Assembly: GCA_021790385.1 (NCBI GenBank)
Contig: JAJYDW010000006.1
Coordinates: forward strand, 29,505 to 93,504
Direction of reading: 5' to 3'
Length of the DNA: 64,000 bases
Source of the DNA: Planctomycetota bacterium
Lineage (GTDB): Bacteria > Planctomycetota > Phycisphaerae > WQYP01
Shown here piece after piece: positions 1-9,706 of this stretch; within the stretch, counting starts at the first letter, position 1, and each line of letters opens with the position of its first letter. The position numbers and the translations under genes are program-made. The notes under the pieces are model-generated. The model was given only the letters and a program-made list of their open reading frames with translations. It had not been told where the DNA came from and made no database searches.

Positions 1-245
1 CATGATTAAGCTGCCGCAGTGTGCATCGGTCCACATGCGAATGATGAGAATAAACCAATCAACCCCGCAAGGCAAATGGGGGCCAATTTCCAGGACGCAA
101 GCGCGTGGTAATTTGTTCCGGTTGCGTATTGGATTCACTGTAATCGCGGCCGGTTGGTCAGGCAATGGATTTCACTGGAGTGCGGACAAAGTAGGAAGAC
201 GGCAGATACTTTCAGGGCGGTTGGGACAAATTTTCCGAATATTGC

Positions 246-656
246 TTAGGACCCATGGCGGTCTGGCGCGGTGGAGCCGGGGCCACGATAGACGCAATGG
301 CTGGTACAGGTTTCGTGCACGAGCACTTCACACAGCAAGGGTAGTTCCGGGGCCAGACGCTGCCATATCCACCGGGCCAGATTCTCGCTGGTGGGGTTGT
401 CCAGGCCGGGAATTTCATTGAGATAATGGTGATCAAGTTCGGCCACCAGCGGGGCAAAAGCGGCTTTCAAGTCGCCGAAATCCTGAAGCCAGCCGGTCTG
501 CGGATTCACCGGTCCGCGGATAGTTACCTGGACGCGAAAAGAATGTCCATGCAACCGAAAGCATTTGTGGTCGGCGGGTGCCTGTGGCAGACGATGCGCA
601 GCTTCGAAACGAAACTCCTTGGTGATATCCACGATAAAAGTAGCATCATCAGGCAT
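246..656 (-). CDS. queD: 6-carboxytetrahydropterin synthase (QueD/PTPS family)
   Basis: Converts 7,8-dihydroneopterin triphosphate to 6-carboxytetrahydropterin, the second step of queuosine/7-deazaguanine synthesis in the cytoplasm. The zinc ligands are visible as the AAHRL histidine and the LHGHS pair, the catalytic cysteine lies just before LHGH (KCFRLHGH), and the conserved LDHHYLNE and HET segments follow in order. At about 136 residues the length is normal for the family. The ATG at 656 gives [15 protein letters not shown]; a GTG at 680 would add eight residues. It follows the TPR gene by about 40 bases on the same strand, so the two may be cotranscribed. Other queuosine genes are not in the window, so QueD is preferred over eukaryotic-type PTPS on family grounds only. 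Confidence 0.9.
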   Translation of the reverse strand: MPDDATFIVDITKEFRFEAAHRLPQAPADHKCFRLHGHSFRVQVTIRGPVNPQTGWLQDFGDLKAAFAPLVAELDHHYLNEIPGLDNPTSENLARWIWQRLAPELPLLCEVLVHETCTSHCVYRGPGSTAPDRHGS

Positions 657-695
657 AGATGGCAATCTCAATTCGAGCACGAGCTAAGTGATGTG

Positions 696-2108
696 TTAAC
701 GGCTTTCTTTGGCGCGCAGGTCCGCGAGACGTTGACGGGCATCGCGAAAAGTAATATCCCATTGGGTGATGCGGCTATAGATTTTTTCGGCCTCGGCGAT
801 ATTTCCGCTGGCTTCCTGTGAACGGGCCAGCCAGTAATGCATGTCTTTGCTTTTGGTGTCGCCGGTGTCTGCGAGTTCATAGCTTTCGACAGCTCTGCCA
901 AATGTTTCGACGGCTTCGCGTTTCATGCCTTGTTCCAGAAAGCAGCGTCCGAGCAGATATAAAGCGTCCGCGCGATGACGAGGATGATTCTGGGCCAACT
1001 GCAGAGCCTGGAGGGCTTCATCGAGGCGGCGCGCACGATAGAGACGATAGCCGTACTCATAAAGAATGCCCATATCCGTCGGAAACTGTTTAACTCGCTG
1101 GGCAAATTCTTCAATTTCGAAATCGAGCCGTGCCTTTTCCTGTTCCTGCAGGTCATTTTGCAGAGTCGCATCGTCGGGATGTGCTTTAACGGCAGCGGCA
1201 AGAACGCGGATATCCCGACGAAACTGTTTCATCCGGATGTCGCCGATGATCATTTTATAGCGATAAACCTTGGTCTTTTCATAGGCGTTGTGCAGAACAT
1301 CAATGGCCGTGGCTTCATAATCCGGCGAGTCAAGATCAATCAAAGCTTTGACATATTTACTTATAACTTGATGTTCCAGAGGATCCTTTTCGTAGTTGAC
1401 TTTGGCTTCGCCCAGCACTTTAAGCTTGAATTCCTCTGATTTGTTGAGATTATCCTGCTGAATAAGCTCCTGGGTCTGCTCCTTGTCCTTGAGGGACTCT
1501 TTGAAGTCGCCGGCATTTTCATATTGCCCTTTCTGGAGCGTTTCCCGGGCCGCAAGTTCCTTAACGCGGTTGGCGAGGTCCCCATCGTTGGGCAGCATCT
1601 GCAGGGCTAGTTGCACGGCTTCCGCGGCCGCCTGAAAAGATCCGATTCCCTCATATAAGTCCGCGAGTTCCAGGTAATAGCGGGGATGCGGAGCTTTTTG
1701 GGTGCGATTGGCGTGCAGCATGACTGGGCCAAACCAGTGGATGATTTCCTTGTAGTCGGCGGCATACGCGTGCTTGAGCAGTGTGCTCATGTGAGAAATA
1801 TTCCCCGGATCTTTGGCCAAAAACCATTCCGCATTGAGCATTTGTTCTTTAGGCGTTTTGCCTTTGAAACGGGGTTTGGCACCCAGGAATCCAGAAGCCG
1901 GTTTTCCACCTTTGACCTTTCTGCGTAAAGAAATATCGCGCAGGGCTTCGTGCTCCGGAATGTTCAATGGTTCGCGGAAAAGACCTTCAATGTACATATC
2001 GATAGCATAGTCATAGTTGCCGGTGTCTGCGACGGTTTTAGCCCGGTCAAAATAGGCTTTGCCTTTGCCAGGCCCCTCCATCGATGCGGGTGTTGCCTCT
2101 AAAGCCAT
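696..2108 (-). CDS. TPR-repeat protein, function unknown
   Basis: A soluble protein of about 470 residues with no signal peptide or membrane segment. Degenerate tetratricopeptide repeats are spread through it; the clearest are around ILYEYGYRLYRARRLDEAL and ALYLLGRCFLEQGMKREAVETFGRA in the last third. A charged, lysine-rich middle portion (near residues 200-250) may be coiled coil. TPR arrays usually act as protein-binding scaffolds; no partner can be named here. The ATG at 2108 (MALEATPASMEG) is preferred over the upstream in-frame start because homologues of such proteins begin directly before the first repeat and the upstream residues look like leader. It is the first gene of a probable two-gene unit with queD. 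Confidence 0.8.
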   Translation of the reverse strand: MALEATPASMEGPGKGKAYFDRAKTVADTGNYDYAIDMYIEGLFREPLNIPEHEALRDISLRRKVKGGKPASGFLGAKPRFKGKTPKEQMLNAEWFLAKDPGNISHMSTLLKHAYAADYKEIIHWFGPVMLHANRTQKAPHPRYYLELADLYEGIGSFQAAAEAVQLALQMLPNDGDLANRVKELAARETLQKGQYENAGDFKESLKDKEQTQELIQQDNLNKSEEFKLKVLGEAKVNYEKDPLEHQVISKYVKALIDLDSPDYEATAIDVLHNAYEKTKVYRYKMIIGDIRMKQFRRDIRVLAAAVKAHPDDATLQNDLQEQEKARLDFEIEEFAQRVKQFPTDMGILYEYGYRLYRARRLDEALQALQLAQNHPRHRADALYLLGRCFLEQGMKREAVETFGRAVESYELADTGDTKSKDMHYWLARSQEASGNIAEAEKIYSRITQWDITFRDARQRLADLRAKESR

Positions 2109-2425
2109 GGTATGGGTACTCTTTTCGTTAAAACGGCACCGAAACACTATGCCAGATGGGCTACTACCGTCTGGGTTTGTTGTGGAACGGGCCTGCCAAA
2201 ATCACAACCAAGCGCTAAATGTTGTCCCCGACGGCCATTCGGAACAGCGCTACACATTTGACGCTACCAAATGTATCGCGTATGTCAAGCGTCCATTGGT
2301 TGACTGAACAATTGTTCTGGCGTTTTAGTTGAAACTCCGCAATGTTACAATAACCTTCGCGGTGAACGATTGAAAGGCGCAAAACACAGTTGCCCGAATT
2401 TTGCTCCCCTTTTTCAGCAGCGGCT
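2109..2425. promoter_or_regulatory. divergent intergenic region with a 7-bp inverted repeat
   Basis: No gene is seen here. The stretch separates the TPR gene (minus) from the GNAT gene (plus). At 2254-2274 there is a perfect inverted repeat, ACATTTG and CAAATGT separated by seven bases. A TTGACA-like hexamer on the minus strand lies at 2283-2288, close enough that a protein bound to the repeat could affect transcription of the TPR gene. No convincing -10 element at standard spacing was found. Confidence 0.35.
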
Positions 2426-3406
2426 ATGGTACCTGTGATAAAACAATTGAAGATGGTTCGACCGGAATCGCCGGAATTAATTCAGCGCGGCCTGCAATGC
2501 CTGCTGGGGGGGCCGGCGGCGGCCAATGGAGCGGCGGTGTCTCCGCTGCTGCAACGGCGCATGGAAGCATTCCGCCATTATGGTCAACTTCAGCATGTGG
2601 ATTTGCATCGGCTGGTTTTGACGGTTTCGGAGGATGCCATTCTTGGCGCGTGCCTCTGGGTAGCTAACCCGGGGAAGGTGGCATCGTTGTATATCACAGA
2701 TCCGCGTGAATATCCACAGGCCATTGCGGCGCTGCCCCTGTGTATCGAAGGTGCTGCCCGCGACGCGGGTACGGCAGGCCTGTGTCTGGTGCAGGCCATT
2801 GTGGAAGAGCAGGATCATCTTTCGGCCCAGGCTTATCGGAATGGAGGCTGCGAGTACCTGGCAACATTGCTCTACCTGGAGAGATCCGATCCGTGGTTGT
2901 CGCCGCGGCCTGTATTTCCGCCGGGCGTGAGTCTGGAAACATATTCCGCAGAAAACCATGCGCAATTTTGCCGGGCAATTGAAGAGAGTTATGTGGGAAC
3001 CTTGGATTGCCCACGTTTAACCGGCCTGCGTTCCCTGGAAGATGTGGTGCGCGGGCACAAGGCGGTGGGACGCTTTCGTGAGAATTTGTGGTTTTTACTG
3101 GTTTGCGATCAAAAGCCCGCCGGCGTGTTGCTCCTGGCGGAGGTGGAAGCCCGGGAGGCACTGGAACTGGTATACCTGGGATTGGCCCGGGAAATGCGGG
3201 GCCGCGGCCTGGGTACGGCGCTGATGCAACTGGCCCTGCGGCAACTTGCCGCATATTCACTGCGTGTGTGCACTGTGGCGGTGGACGCCAAAAACACTCC
3301 CGCCATGGCCTTGTACCGCAAGATGCGTTTTCGTTCCAAAGATTCGCGAGTTGTTTATATCAAAGCGCTGCATCCGGCGGGGGTAGCGACCCAGCCTGAT
3401 TCATGA
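2426..3406 (+). CDS. GNAT-family N-acetyltransferase, probably two GNAT modules
   Basis: The C-terminal part (about residues 175-320) is a typical GNAT domain: LVYLGLAREMRGRGLGTALMQ carries the acetyl-CoA pyrophosphate loop (RGRGLG), followed by VAVDAKNTPAMALYRKMRF, the usual last strand-helix-strand. The N-terminal half has weaker GNAT-like features (LGACLWVANPGKVASLYIT), suggesting a tandem GNAT like mycothiol synthase or N-terminal-degenerate pairs. The substrate cannot be deduced. The ATG at 2426 is chosen; a TTG at 2390 and an ATG at 2453 are in frame. The gene overlaps the end of thrS by six bases on the opposite strand, so the two converge tail to tail. Confidence 0.8.
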   Translation: MVPVIKQLKMVRPESPELIQRGLQCLLGGPAAANGAAVSPLLQRRMEAFRHYGQLQHVDLHRLVLTVSEDAILGACLWVANPGKVASLYITDPREYPQAIAALPLCIEGAARDAGTAGLCLVQAIVEEQDHLSAQAYRNGGCEYLATLLYLERSDPWLSPRPVFPPGVSLETYSAENHAQFCRAIEESYVGTLDCPRLTGLRSLEDVVRGHKAVGRFRENLWFLLVCDQKPAGVLLLAEVEAREALELVYLGLAREMRGRGLGTALMQLALRQLAAYSLRVCTVAVDAKNTPAMALYRKMRFRSKDSRVVYIKALHPAGVATQPDS

Positions 3407-5377
3407 CAGCACCCGCTGGCGTATTTCCTGGCCCAGACGCGTGAGGAAGTCATCCAAGGGAACGCTGCCCAGGTCCTCGTCTTTTCGCGTGCGCACGGCA
3501 ACTGAATTGGTTTGTTCTTCGCGGGCACCGACCACAAGGAGGTAGGGAATTTTCTGTTCGCGGGCGCGGCGGATTTTGGCTCCGATTTTGTCATGATCGA
3601 TGTCAAGTTCGCAGCGGATTCCTGCCGCGCGCAGCCGACTATGGACTTGGCTCGCGTAAGCGACGAATTTTTCGCTGATGGAAAGCACCATGGTCTGCAC
3701 AGGGCTTAGCCACAGGGGAAAGGCCCCGGCAAAGTGTTCGATTAAGATGCCGGTGAAACGCTCCATCGACCCGAAAGGTGCGCGGTGGATCATCACCGGC
3801 TGATGGCGGTTGTTATCGCTGCCGATGTATTCGAGTTTGAAGCGCTCGGGTAGTACGTAATCAAGCTGTACTGTACCAAGCTGCCAACTGCGACCGATGA
3901 CATCCTTAACCAGAAAATCGAGTTTGGGGCCATAAAATGCAGCTTCACCCGGAGCTTCCTGGGATGAAATACCCACCTCTTGTACCACCCTGCGCAGGGT
4001 ATCTTCGGCCCGCTGCCACAAAGCTGGATCGCCGGCATACTTGTCGGAGCCGGGGCTGCGCAGGGATACGCGGCAATGATAATTGTCGAAGCCCAACGTC
4101 TTAAAAGTCAGCAACACCATTTCCACGGTGGAACGCAGTTCCGCCTCGACTTGCTCGGGTGTACAGAAAATATGGGCATCATCCTGGGTAAAACCGCGCA
4201 CGCGGGTAAGCCCGGAAAGTTCGCCGGACTGCTCAAATCGGTAGACGGTGCCAAATTCGGCCAGACGAATGGGTAAATCGCGGTAGCTATGGGGTTCAGC
4301 GGCATAAATCTGAATATGATGTGGGCAATTCATGGGCTTGAGCAGGTATTCACTTTCATCGCCGCTGTCGCGTTCTTTCATTTTGATGGTGGGAAACTGC
4401 GAATCTTTGTAATAAGGATAATGGCCGCTGGTTTTGTAAAGGTTGATATTGCCAATGTGCGGGGAGTAGACGGCACTGTAGCCGCGCTTATCTAGTTCCT
4501 GTCGCATGAAGGATTCCAGCTCCTGGCGTACGATTCCGCCCTTGGGCATCCACAAGATCAAACCGCTGCCGACCAGGGGTGAAATGGTGAAAAGCCCCAG
4601 GCTTTTGCCGATGGTTCGGTGGTCGCGTTTTTTCGCCTCTTCCAGACGGGTTAAATGCTCCTGCAACTCTGCAGGAGTGAAAAAGGCCAGCCCGTAGACC
4701 CGTTGCAATTGTTGCTTGGAGGCATCTCCATGCCAATAGGCTCCGGCGACGCTGGTTACCTTCACTGCCCCTATGCGGCCGGTTGATGGCAGATGTGGAC
4801 CACGGCAGAGATCTTCCCAATTCTTGCCGGGAGTGCCGGTGGCGTAAAAGCTTAAAGGAACGGTGGCATCATGGTTTAAGGCTCGCAGGGCATTATCCAG
4901 TTTGTAGGGATTATTTTCAGATTCAAGTTTTTTCAGGGCTTGGGCGGATGCAAGTTCATACCGGATAAAGGGCCGATTTTCAGCGACAATTTTTGCCATT
5001 TCCGCTTCAATACGGGGAAAATCATCCTCCCGAATCGGTTCGGCAAGTTCCATGTCGTAGTAAAAACCTTCCTCCACCGGTGGGCCGTAGGCGAGTTTAA
5101 CACCTGGAAACAGGCGGGTGATGGCTTCAGCCATGACATGGGCGGTCGAATGGCGCAGCAGATACATGGCATGCGGGTCCGAGGATTTGGCGGTGACAAT
5201 AGCTAGATTGCAATCGCGCGTAATGGGAGTGATGAGATCGCAAAGGGTGCCGTCGAGAATCGCTCCAATGGCATCGCGTGCCAGCCTTGGACCGATGGAT
5301 TGAGCCACCGCCGCGGGGGTAATGACCGGTGTATCAAATTGTTTTTGTGCGCCATTGGGCAATGTTATGGTGATCAT
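3401..5377 (-). CDS. thrS: threonyl-tRNA synthetase
   Basis: Charges tRNA-Thr with threonine. The protein of about 658 residues has the expected order: an N-terminal TGS domain (MITITLPNGAQKQFDTPV), the editing domain with HSTAHVMAEA, the class II catalytic core with the zinc cysteine in LKPMNCPHH, motif 2 in TRVRGFTQDDAHIFC, motif 3 near the GSMERFTGILIEH segment (normally GSxERF), and the C-terminal anticodon-binding domain (KIGAKIRRAREQKIPYLLVVG). Length matches bacterial ThrRS. The ATG at 5377 or 5386 can start it. It appears to be transcribed alone, with 160 bases separating it from the epimerase gene upstream. No T-box features were seen in that spacer. Confidence 0.97.
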   Translation of the reverse strand: MITITLPNGAQKQFDTPVITPAAVAQSIGPRLARDAIGAILDGTLCDLITPITRDCNLAIVTAKSSDPHAMYLLRHSTAHVMAEAITRLFPGVKLAYGPPVEEGFYYDMELAEPIREDDFPRIEAEMAKIVAENRPFIRYELASAQALKKLESENNPYKLDNALRALNHDATVPLSFYATGTPGKNWEDLCRGPHLPSTGRIGAVKVTSVAGAYWHGDASKQQLQRVYGLAFFTPAELQEHLTRLEEAKKRDHRTIGKSLGLFTISPLVGSGLILWMPKGGIVRQELESFMRQELDKRGYSAVYSPHIGNINLYKTSGHYPYYKDSQFPTIKMKERDSGDESEYLLKPMNCPHHIQIYAAEPHSYRDLPIRLAEFGTVYRFEQSGELSGLTRVRGFTQDDAHIFCTPEQVEAELRSTVEMVLLTFKTLGFDNYHCRVSLRSPGSDKYAGDPALWQRAEDTLRRVVQEVGISSQEAPGEAAFYGPKLDFLVKDVIGRSWQLGTVQLDYVLPERFKLEYIGSDNNRHQPVMIHRAPFGSMERFTGILIEHFAGAFPLWLSPVQTMVLSISEKFVAYASQVHSRLRAAGIRCELDIDHDKIGAKIRRAREQKIPYLLVVGAREEQTNSVAVRTRKDEDLGSVPLDDFLTRLGQEIRQRVLS

Positions 5378-5546
5378 AAAATTCATTCCAGTACTGGGGA
5401 AAGCTCGCCAGGGTCAGTTCGAGGGCATGTTATCGGTGAGGGGCAGACATTTCAAGACGGAAGGGTTGGCATGCAAAGTTCATCTATAGACGCAACTTGC
5501 TGCAGGAACGAGTGCGGCGTGCATGGCGGGCACGGTCTAAGTCGTC

Positions 5547-6533
5547 TCAGTTGGAAATCCGCTGGGCGGCTTGGCTGGCAAACCACCGGACTGTCTGTTC
5601 CAGACCTTGCGGAAACCATACTGCCGGTTCGTAGCCGAGAAGAGTGTGCGCCAAGGTGATGTCTGCCAGGGAATCACGCACATCACCAGGTCGAGCCGGC
5701 AGGTAATGTCGCTGGACCTTTTTTTGGAGAAGCCCTTCCATCTTTTCGAGCATGGCGTTGAGGCTGATATTTTCACCGCATGCGATATTGGCCACTTCTC
5801 CGGCCAGATTTCTGGTGGCAATGCCGGCTAGCATATTGGCGCGCACGACATTGGCCACGTGGCAAAAATCACGCGTTTGTTCCCCGTCGCCGTAGATCGT
5901 GGGTGGATCATTTCGCAAAATGGCGGTTATAAAGGCAGGAATTACAGCGGCATACTGGCTTTTGGGATTTTGCCGCGGGCCGAAAACATTGAAGTAACGC
6001 AGGGATATGGTGGAAAGACCATAGACCTGCGAATAGACGCGAGCGTAATATTCCCCGGTAAGTTTGCCCACGGCATAAGGACTTTTCGGGGCCGGGAGCA
6101 TAGTTTCAATTTTGGGTAGCGTGGGGCTGTCGCCGTAGGCGGCGCTGCTGGCGGAATAGACGAAGCGTCGAGCGCCGGCCTGCCGGGCGGCCTGGAGCAT
6201 GTTCAGCGTACCTGTGATATTGACCTGGTTGTACTTGACGGGGGCATCCACCGAACCCGGGACGCTGCCCAAAGCGGCCAGATGAAAAACGATGGCCCGG
6301 TCAGCGGCGGCATGGTTGCAATCGGATGGATTGGTGATATCGCCTTCAATAAGGGTGATTGCAGGCAGGATTTCCTGCAGATTGGAGCGAAACCCGGCGC
6401 TAAAGTTATCCAGCACGGCGACTTTGGCTTGAGCCTCCAACAGTCCACGGACGAGATGTGAACCAATAAAGCCCGCCCCGCCCGTGACTAAAACCGGCAA
6501 ATTTTTATAGGCAGAAAAATCACCACTGGCCAT
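5547..6533 (-). CDS. NAD-dependent UDP-sugar C4-epimerase (WbpP/TviC-like)
   Basis: An extended short-chain dehydrogenase/reductase of about 328 residues. The N-terminal Rossmann motif GGAGFIGSHLVRGLL binds NAD; the catalytic pair is in SPYAVGKLTGE (YxxxK), and FNVFGPRQNP is typical of the family. The segment SVPGSVDAPVKYNQVNITGTLNML resembles UDP-GlcNAc/GlcNAcA 4-epimerases such as WbpP more than GalE. It probably makes a sugar nucleotide for surface polysaccharide. The ATG at 6533 is preferred because an AGGA lies eight bases before it, whereas the ATG at 6539 is too close. It follows the UDP-glucose dehydrogenase gene by about 36 bases on the same strand, which fits a uronic-acid branch. 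Confidence 0.88.
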   Translation of the reverse strand: MASGDFSAYKNLPVLVTGGAGFIGSHLVRGLLEAQAKVAVLDNFSAGFRSNLQEILPAITLIEGDITNPSDCNHAAADRAIVFHLAALGSVPGSVDAPVKYNQVNITGTLNMLQAARQAGARRFVYSASSAAYGDSPTLPKIETMLPAPKSPYAVGKLTGEYYARVYSQVYGLSTISLRYFNVFGPRQNPKSQYAAVIPAFITAILRNDPPTIYGDGEQTRDFCHVANVVRANMLAGIATRNLAGEVANIACGENISLNAMLEKMEGLLQKKVQRHYLPARPGDVRDSLADITLAHTLLGYEPAVWFPQGLEQTVRWFASQAAQRISN

Positions 6534-6569
6534 GAACATGATCCTTAAAATACAAGATGATACTCCGTT

Positions 6570-7919
6570 TCAGCCGGCGCTGATAACGCCCACGCTGCCT
6601 TGCCGCCCTTTGCCCGGCTTTATTTCAGGCCGGCCGATGGCGTAATAGTGCAGCCCGGCGGCGGCCACCCGCCCGCTGGCCAGACAGTTGCGGCCGTCAA
6701 ATATGTGCAAGCCGCGCAACCACTGTTTGACGTTATGCCAGTCGACGGTGACAAATTCCGGCCAGTCGGTAATCAGGGCCACGGCATCGGCTTCACGTGT
6801 GCATTGTTCAAGGTTATCGCACCAGCGGACAGTGTCTTTGAGAACCGCGCGACTGTTGGGCATGGCCTGCGGATCGTAGACGCTGATGGTGGCATGGCCG
6901 GCGAGCAGTGCGCGGATGATTTCAAAGGCGGGGGCTTCACGTACATCATCTGTATCCGCCTTAAAGGCTAGACCCCACACCGCAATATGCGGATTTTTAA
7001 CATTGCCCAGCACATGCAGAATTCTTCGGGAAAAGGCTACTTTTTGTCGCTGGTTGGCCTTTTCAATTCCTTCCAGCAGATACGGCTCAAGTGAAAGGCG
7101 GCGCATCTGATAGACGAGAGCGGAGACATCTTTAGGAAAGCAGGAACCACCATAACCAACGCCAGCCTTCAGGAATGCAGGGCCGATGCGTTTATCGGAA
7201 CCAATGCCCATACGGACCGACTCAATGTCCGCTCCGACGGCGGAAGCCAGTTGGGATAGCTCATTGATGAAACTGATGCGCATGGCGAGCATGGCGTTAG
7301 CGGCAAATTTGGTCAGCTCCGCGCTTTGCCGACCCATGGAAAAGATGCTGTATCCCCGGTCGATAAGGGGTTGATAAATTTCTCGCAGGACAGAGAGTCC
7401 CTGGTTGGAACCGGCTCCGAAAATAATGCGGTCCGGCTGCATAAAGTCTTGAATGGCTGTGCCTTCACGCAGAAATTCGGGATTGTTAGCTACTTCCATG
7501 GGATAAGCGGCGGATTTTACCAGCGCCTCGACCTGGTCTCCGGTGCCAGGCGGCACCGTGCTTTTAATGACGAGTGTTTTCGGGCCGTTGGCGGCCGCAG
7601 CCACGGATTTGGCCGCGGCAAAGAGCATGGTCATATCGTAGCCGCCTTCCGGGGCAGGAGGCGTGCCGACGGCAATAAATATGGTTTCGGAAGCAGCGAC
7701 GGCGGCCGCGGTATCGGTGGTGAAAGAGAGGCGGCCATTTTTTACTTCCGCCTGTATCAGTTCTGAGAGTCCGGGTTCATAGATGGGGACCTTGCCTTGG
7801 CGCAGGCTTTCCACGCGGGCTTTGTCCACGTCTACGGCGATAATGCGATGACCGAGCGCGGACAAACATGTGCCGGACACCAGACCGACATAACCACAAC
7901 CAATAACCGTTATATTCAT
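6570..7919 (-). CDS. ugd: UDP-glucose 6-dehydrogenase
   Basis: Oxidises UDP-glucose to UDP-glucuronate with two NAD. MNITVIGCGYVGLVSGTCL is the NAD-binding Rossmann start, EPGLSEL and FIAVGTPP are family blocks, PEFLREG and the GYGGSCFPKD segment with the catalytic cysteine are present, and the C-terminal UDP-binding domain is complete (AVWGLAFKADTDDVREAPA). About 449 residues is normal. The ATG at 7919 has a GGGG-type ribosome site eight bases upstream; a GTG at 7928 is also in frame. It is the first gene of a pair with the epimerase, supplying UDP-uronic acid for exopolysaccharide or lipopolysaccharide. UDP-GlcNAc dehydrogenase is less likely from the motif set. Confidence 0.93.
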   Translation of the reverse strand: MNITVIGCGYVGLVSGTCLSALGHRIIAVDVDKARVESLRQGKVPIYEPGLSELIQAEVKNGRLSFTTDTAAAVAASETIFIAVGTPPAPEGGYDMTMLFAAAKSVAAAANGPKTLVIKSTVPPGTGDQVEALVKSAAYPMEVANNPEFLREGTAIQDFMQPDRIIFGAGSNQGLSVLREIYQPLIDRGYSIFSMGRQSAELTKFAANAMLAMRISFINELSQLASAVGADIESVRMGIGSDKRIGPAFLKAGVGYGGSCFPKDVSALVYQMRRLSLEPYLLEGIEKANQRQKVAFSRRILHVLGNVKNPHIAVWGLAFKADTDDVREAPAFEIIRALLAGHATISVYDPQAMPNSRAVLKDTVRWCDNLEQCTREADAVALITDWPEFVTVDWHNVKQWLRGLHIFDGRNCLASGRVAAAGLHYYAIGRPEIKPGKGRQGSVGVISAG

Positions 7920-8251
7920 AATTTGCACCCCATTTTAATCAGATCAAGCGTCACAACCGCTTGGCCTTTACTCACGTTGATGGTAAAAACTTCACTGTCG
8001 CGTATGTCCGCTAACGCGGTAACTTGTATATATTCGGTTATTGGTCATGTTGCGGTTGAATACATTATCCACACAGATCCCGGCGGCCAAGCCGGAAGAA
8101 ATTGGATTATAAGCCAGAAGGCGGCTTTAGTCGCGTGTGATGGTGAAACCCGAACGTGAGCCGGTATAATTTGCCGGTTCGTTGGACGGAAGGGAATGCT
8201 GGGCGGCGTGGTGCTCCTGATGGGTGGGAACCGGGGCATGAGGATTTAACG

Positions 8252-8932
8252 ATGTCATCTGGTCACATGATTTTGTTGGTATTTATTGGCCCCATTGCCG
8301 CCTACCTGCTGGGCGCTATTCCTTTTGGCCTGTTGTTGGGACTGGCCAAAGGAGTGGACATTCGCAAGCACGGCAGCGGAAACATTGGTGCGACCAACGC
8401 CGGGCGGGTACTGGGATTGAAATATTTTTTTTACGCTTTTGCTCTGGATTTTCTAAAGGGTCTTTTGCCGGTGTTGGGCAGCGATCTATTGACCCAGCGG
8501 TGGCATGCATCCATGTATCTTCCGCTGTTGACAGCCGGTGCCACAGTTTGTGGACATGTGTTTCCTATTTATCTGCATTTTCGCGGAGGCAAAGGCGTGG
8601 CAACGAGTTTTGGGGCGGTGCTGGGCATTTGGCCGGTGTTTACGCTGGCGGGCATTGTAGCGGGGCTGATGTTTCTGCTGGTGTTTCTGACGTGGCGCAT
8701 TATTTCCGCTGCGTCGTTGGTGGCTACGGTTGTATTTATGCTCATGGTGCCATTTTGGGGGCGGATCGCCCCCGAGTTTTCACATCTCTTAAGCATTACA
8801 CCGTGGTCACAACTTTGGCCGTTGCTGGCGGCAAGTTGGATTTTAGGCCTTACGCTGGTGATAAAACATCGGAGTAACATTCGGCGACTTCTGGCGGGCA
8901 CGGAACCACATGCAGTCAAGACGATGAAATAG
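8252..8932 (+). CDS. plsY: acyl-phosphate:glycerol-3-phosphate acyltransferase PlsY
   Basis: An integral membrane enzyme that acylates glycerol-3-phosphate with acyl phosphate, the first step of phospholipid synthesis. The three conserved PlsY motifs are visible: LGAIPFGLLLG and KHGSGNIGATNAGRVLG near the N-terminus, FRGGKGVATSFGA in the middle, and IIKHRSNIRRLLAGTE-like VIKHRSNIRRL near the end. About five membrane segments are predicted by eye. The ATG at 8252 is chosen because a GAGGA sequence lies at 8240-8244; the longer in-frame extension upstream is not hydrophobic and not conserved in the family. Divergent from ugd, with 330 bases between the starts. Confidence 0.94.
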   Translation: MSSGHMILLVFIGPIAAYLLGAIPFGLLLGLAKGVDIRKHGSGNIGATNAGRVLGLKYFFYAFALDFLKGLLPVLGSDLLTQRWHASMYLPLLTAGATVCGHVFPIYLHFRGGKGVATSFGAVLGIWPVFTLAGIVAGLMFLLVFLTWRIISAASLVATVVFMLMVPFWGRIAPEFSHLLSITPWSQLWPLLAASWILGLTLVIKHRSNIRRLLAGTEPHAVKTMK

Positions 8933-9135
8933 CCGCTTGGGCCCCATTTCTGGAGCCGTTTGGCATGTGTCTGCAGACGCAATAGTTAATTGCCGCGCAC
9001 CTGCCATGGTTTGGGCTGGTGCGGGGTATTTCGCGGGGCAATTTGTGCGGATCACCTGGGCAGGTAATCAGTACTTATTGCAACGCCAAGCCCTGCCATA
9101 TCTTTGATATTGTCTCAGGCAGATTGGGCCTATGC

Positions 9136-9621
9136 CTACACCGCAGGCAAACCCTGCACGCGCCGCCAGGTGGAGAGTTGTCCGGCATGGTAACCCTCAT
9201 GCCAGGTTCCATACATAAATATGGTATGGCCGATGGTGGGAAATCGCTCTTTTCGGGCGGGATCGGGATGAGGCTTATCTAAATCCGCAGCGGTCAGTTT
9301 TGGCAACTGTTCCAAAATCTGCTTTCGCACCTGAGCCATGTGCTCCAAGTACCAGGCCTTGGATTTGTATTTGCTCCGGTCAGCCACGGGTGTGCTGCCA
9401 CCCGCATAAATTTCCTTCCAATTGGCTTCCAGTTCTGGTGCTTTGCCGCCGATTAAAGTCAGAAAATTACAATCGACCATATACAGATGTCCCAGGACCC
9501 AAGCTGGATGATTGGTTTTTGGTGCCGGCTGCAAAACTAACTGGGCGTCCGTTAAATCGGCCACCAGCTTAAGGGTGGCGGAACGGGTCAGGTTGAGGGT
9601 GCCGATAAAGGCTTGGATCAT
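9136..9621 (-). CDS. DinB-fold metal-binding protein
   Basis: A protein of about 161 residues with the four-helix DinB/YfiT fold. Three metal-binding histidines can be picked out: one in WVLGHLY and two in WHEGYHAGQLS near the C-terminus, the typical H...HxxxH pattern. Members of this superfamily include thiol-dependent S-transferases (bacillithiol and mycothiol transferases) and many uncharacterised enzymes. The ATG at 9621 follows an AGGAG site. It lies 85 bases behind the ThiF-like gene on the same strand, so it might be the last gene of the sulfur operon, but the gap makes this uncertain. Confidence 0.75.
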   Translation of the reverse strand: MIQAFIGTLNLTRSATLKLVADLTDAQLVLQPAPKTNHPAWVLGHLYMVDCNFLTLIGGKAPELEANWKEIYAGGSTPVADRSKYKSKAWYLEHMAQVRKQILEQLPKLTAADLDKPHPDPARKERFPTIGHTIFMYGTWHEGYHAGQLSTWRRVQGLPAV

Positions 9622-9706
9622 GGAACTACTCCTTAAAAAGTAAAACAACTTAATTTATGCCAGTCTGGCTATTTTGCCGGAACTGCCTGTTGGCCCAGCA
9701 TCGCTG

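Noticed and set aside
2..421. 139-codon open frame on the plus strand at the window start
   Set aside because: It overlaps queD on the other strand and has no family sequence; it is a shadow frame. The bases 1-245 show no supported gene.
5387..5546. T-box leader before thrS
   Set aside because: No T-box sequence or specifier-loop structure was seen, and there is no terminator with a T tract.
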